From an uncultured Ruminococcus sp. (GTDB taxonomy: Bacteria > Bacillota_A > Clostridia > Oscillospirales > Ruminococcaceae), in assembly GCA_946629405.1 (NCBI GenBank), contig CAMOXW010000152.1:1-12514 (forward strand): a stretch of 12,514 nucleotides of DNA, in the 5' to 3' direction. A program made the position numbers and the translations under genes. Of the stretch, positions 12,406 through 12,514 are shown piece by piece; the stretch's first letter is position 1; each line of letters starts with the position of its first letter. Below the pieces are notes generated by a model. The model saw only the letters and a list, made by a program, of their open reading frames with translations. It did not search any database and was not told the DNA's origin.

Positions 12406-12514
12406 TTATTACGATAATTAATGTGTCCTCAATAACCGCCTTACGGCGGTTATTGCCCTGAACTTTGTTCAGGGAGCGCAAATTCTTTATAAAATATGGA
12501 ATTTGCGCATCACA
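12406..12514 (+). repeat. Structured intergenic repeat, copy B (three hairpins, at window edge)
   Basis: Read on the plus strand this copy shares TTATT, then ATAATTAATGTGTCCT, with copy A (5413-5520, minus strand). Its stems are fuller: hairpin 1 CAATAACCGCC-TTAC-GGCGGTTATTG (11 bp), hairpin 2 CCCTGAAC-TTT-GTTCAGGG (8 bp) and hairpin 3 GCGCAAATTC / GAATTTGCGC (10 bp). The match runs to the last base of the window, so the true right end is unknown. It starts 17 nt upstream of ymdB and points away from it. Confidence 0.8.

Overview
The window looks like a piece of chromosome from a cellulolytic Ruminococcus (Oscillospiraceae, Clostridia). The strongest clue is a secreted family 5 glycoside hydrolase ending in a poly-threonine linker and a dockerin whose second calcium loop and following helix read like Ruminococcus cellulosomal dockerins. 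Supporting clues are the low-GC Gram-positive promoters and Shine-Dalgarno sites, an M23 peptidase with LysM and G5 domains, and a spoVS-ymdB neighbourhood typical of Firmicutes. The genus is inferred from protein features, not from a marker gene.

Left part (1-5328, all minus strand): a partial anti-sigma-like membrane protein sits 1 nt behind a sigma-70-family (ECF-like) sigma factor, whose upstream DNA carries an ECF-type promoter, so the pair is probably self-regulating. Upstream lie the dockerin-bearing GH5 enzyme with its own promoter, a structured 138-nt leader and a strong terminator, and then a large membrane-anchored M23 cell-wall peptidase.

Middle (5329-7942, minus strand): a gap of about 310 bp holds copy A of a roughly 108-bp structured repeat. 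Then comes an apparent operon in the order phosphoglycerate-mutase-like phosphatase, polytopic membrane protein (DUF975-like), RluA-type pseudouridine synthase; the last two genes overlap by 113 nt.

Right part (7943-11137, plus strand): an Xre-type regulator with a consensus promoter and dyad operator candidates, a LysR-type regulator, and a lipoprotein with an acidic Thr/Ala/Glu repeat spacer and a beta-rich domain. A perfect consensus promoter on the opposite strand points into the end of the Xre gene.

Right end (11138-12514, minus strand): spoVS with its own promoter, ymdB, and copy B of the structured repeat, which reaches the window edge.

The most unusual signal is this repeat pair (5413-5520 and 12406-12514, opposite orientations). 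The copies are about 80% identical by hand alignment, and each folds into three consecutive hairpins. Several differences between the copies are paired changes that keep the stems intact, which points to selection on an RNA or single-stranded DNA structure. I recognised no tRNA, rRNA, CRISPR array, transposase or prophage gene.
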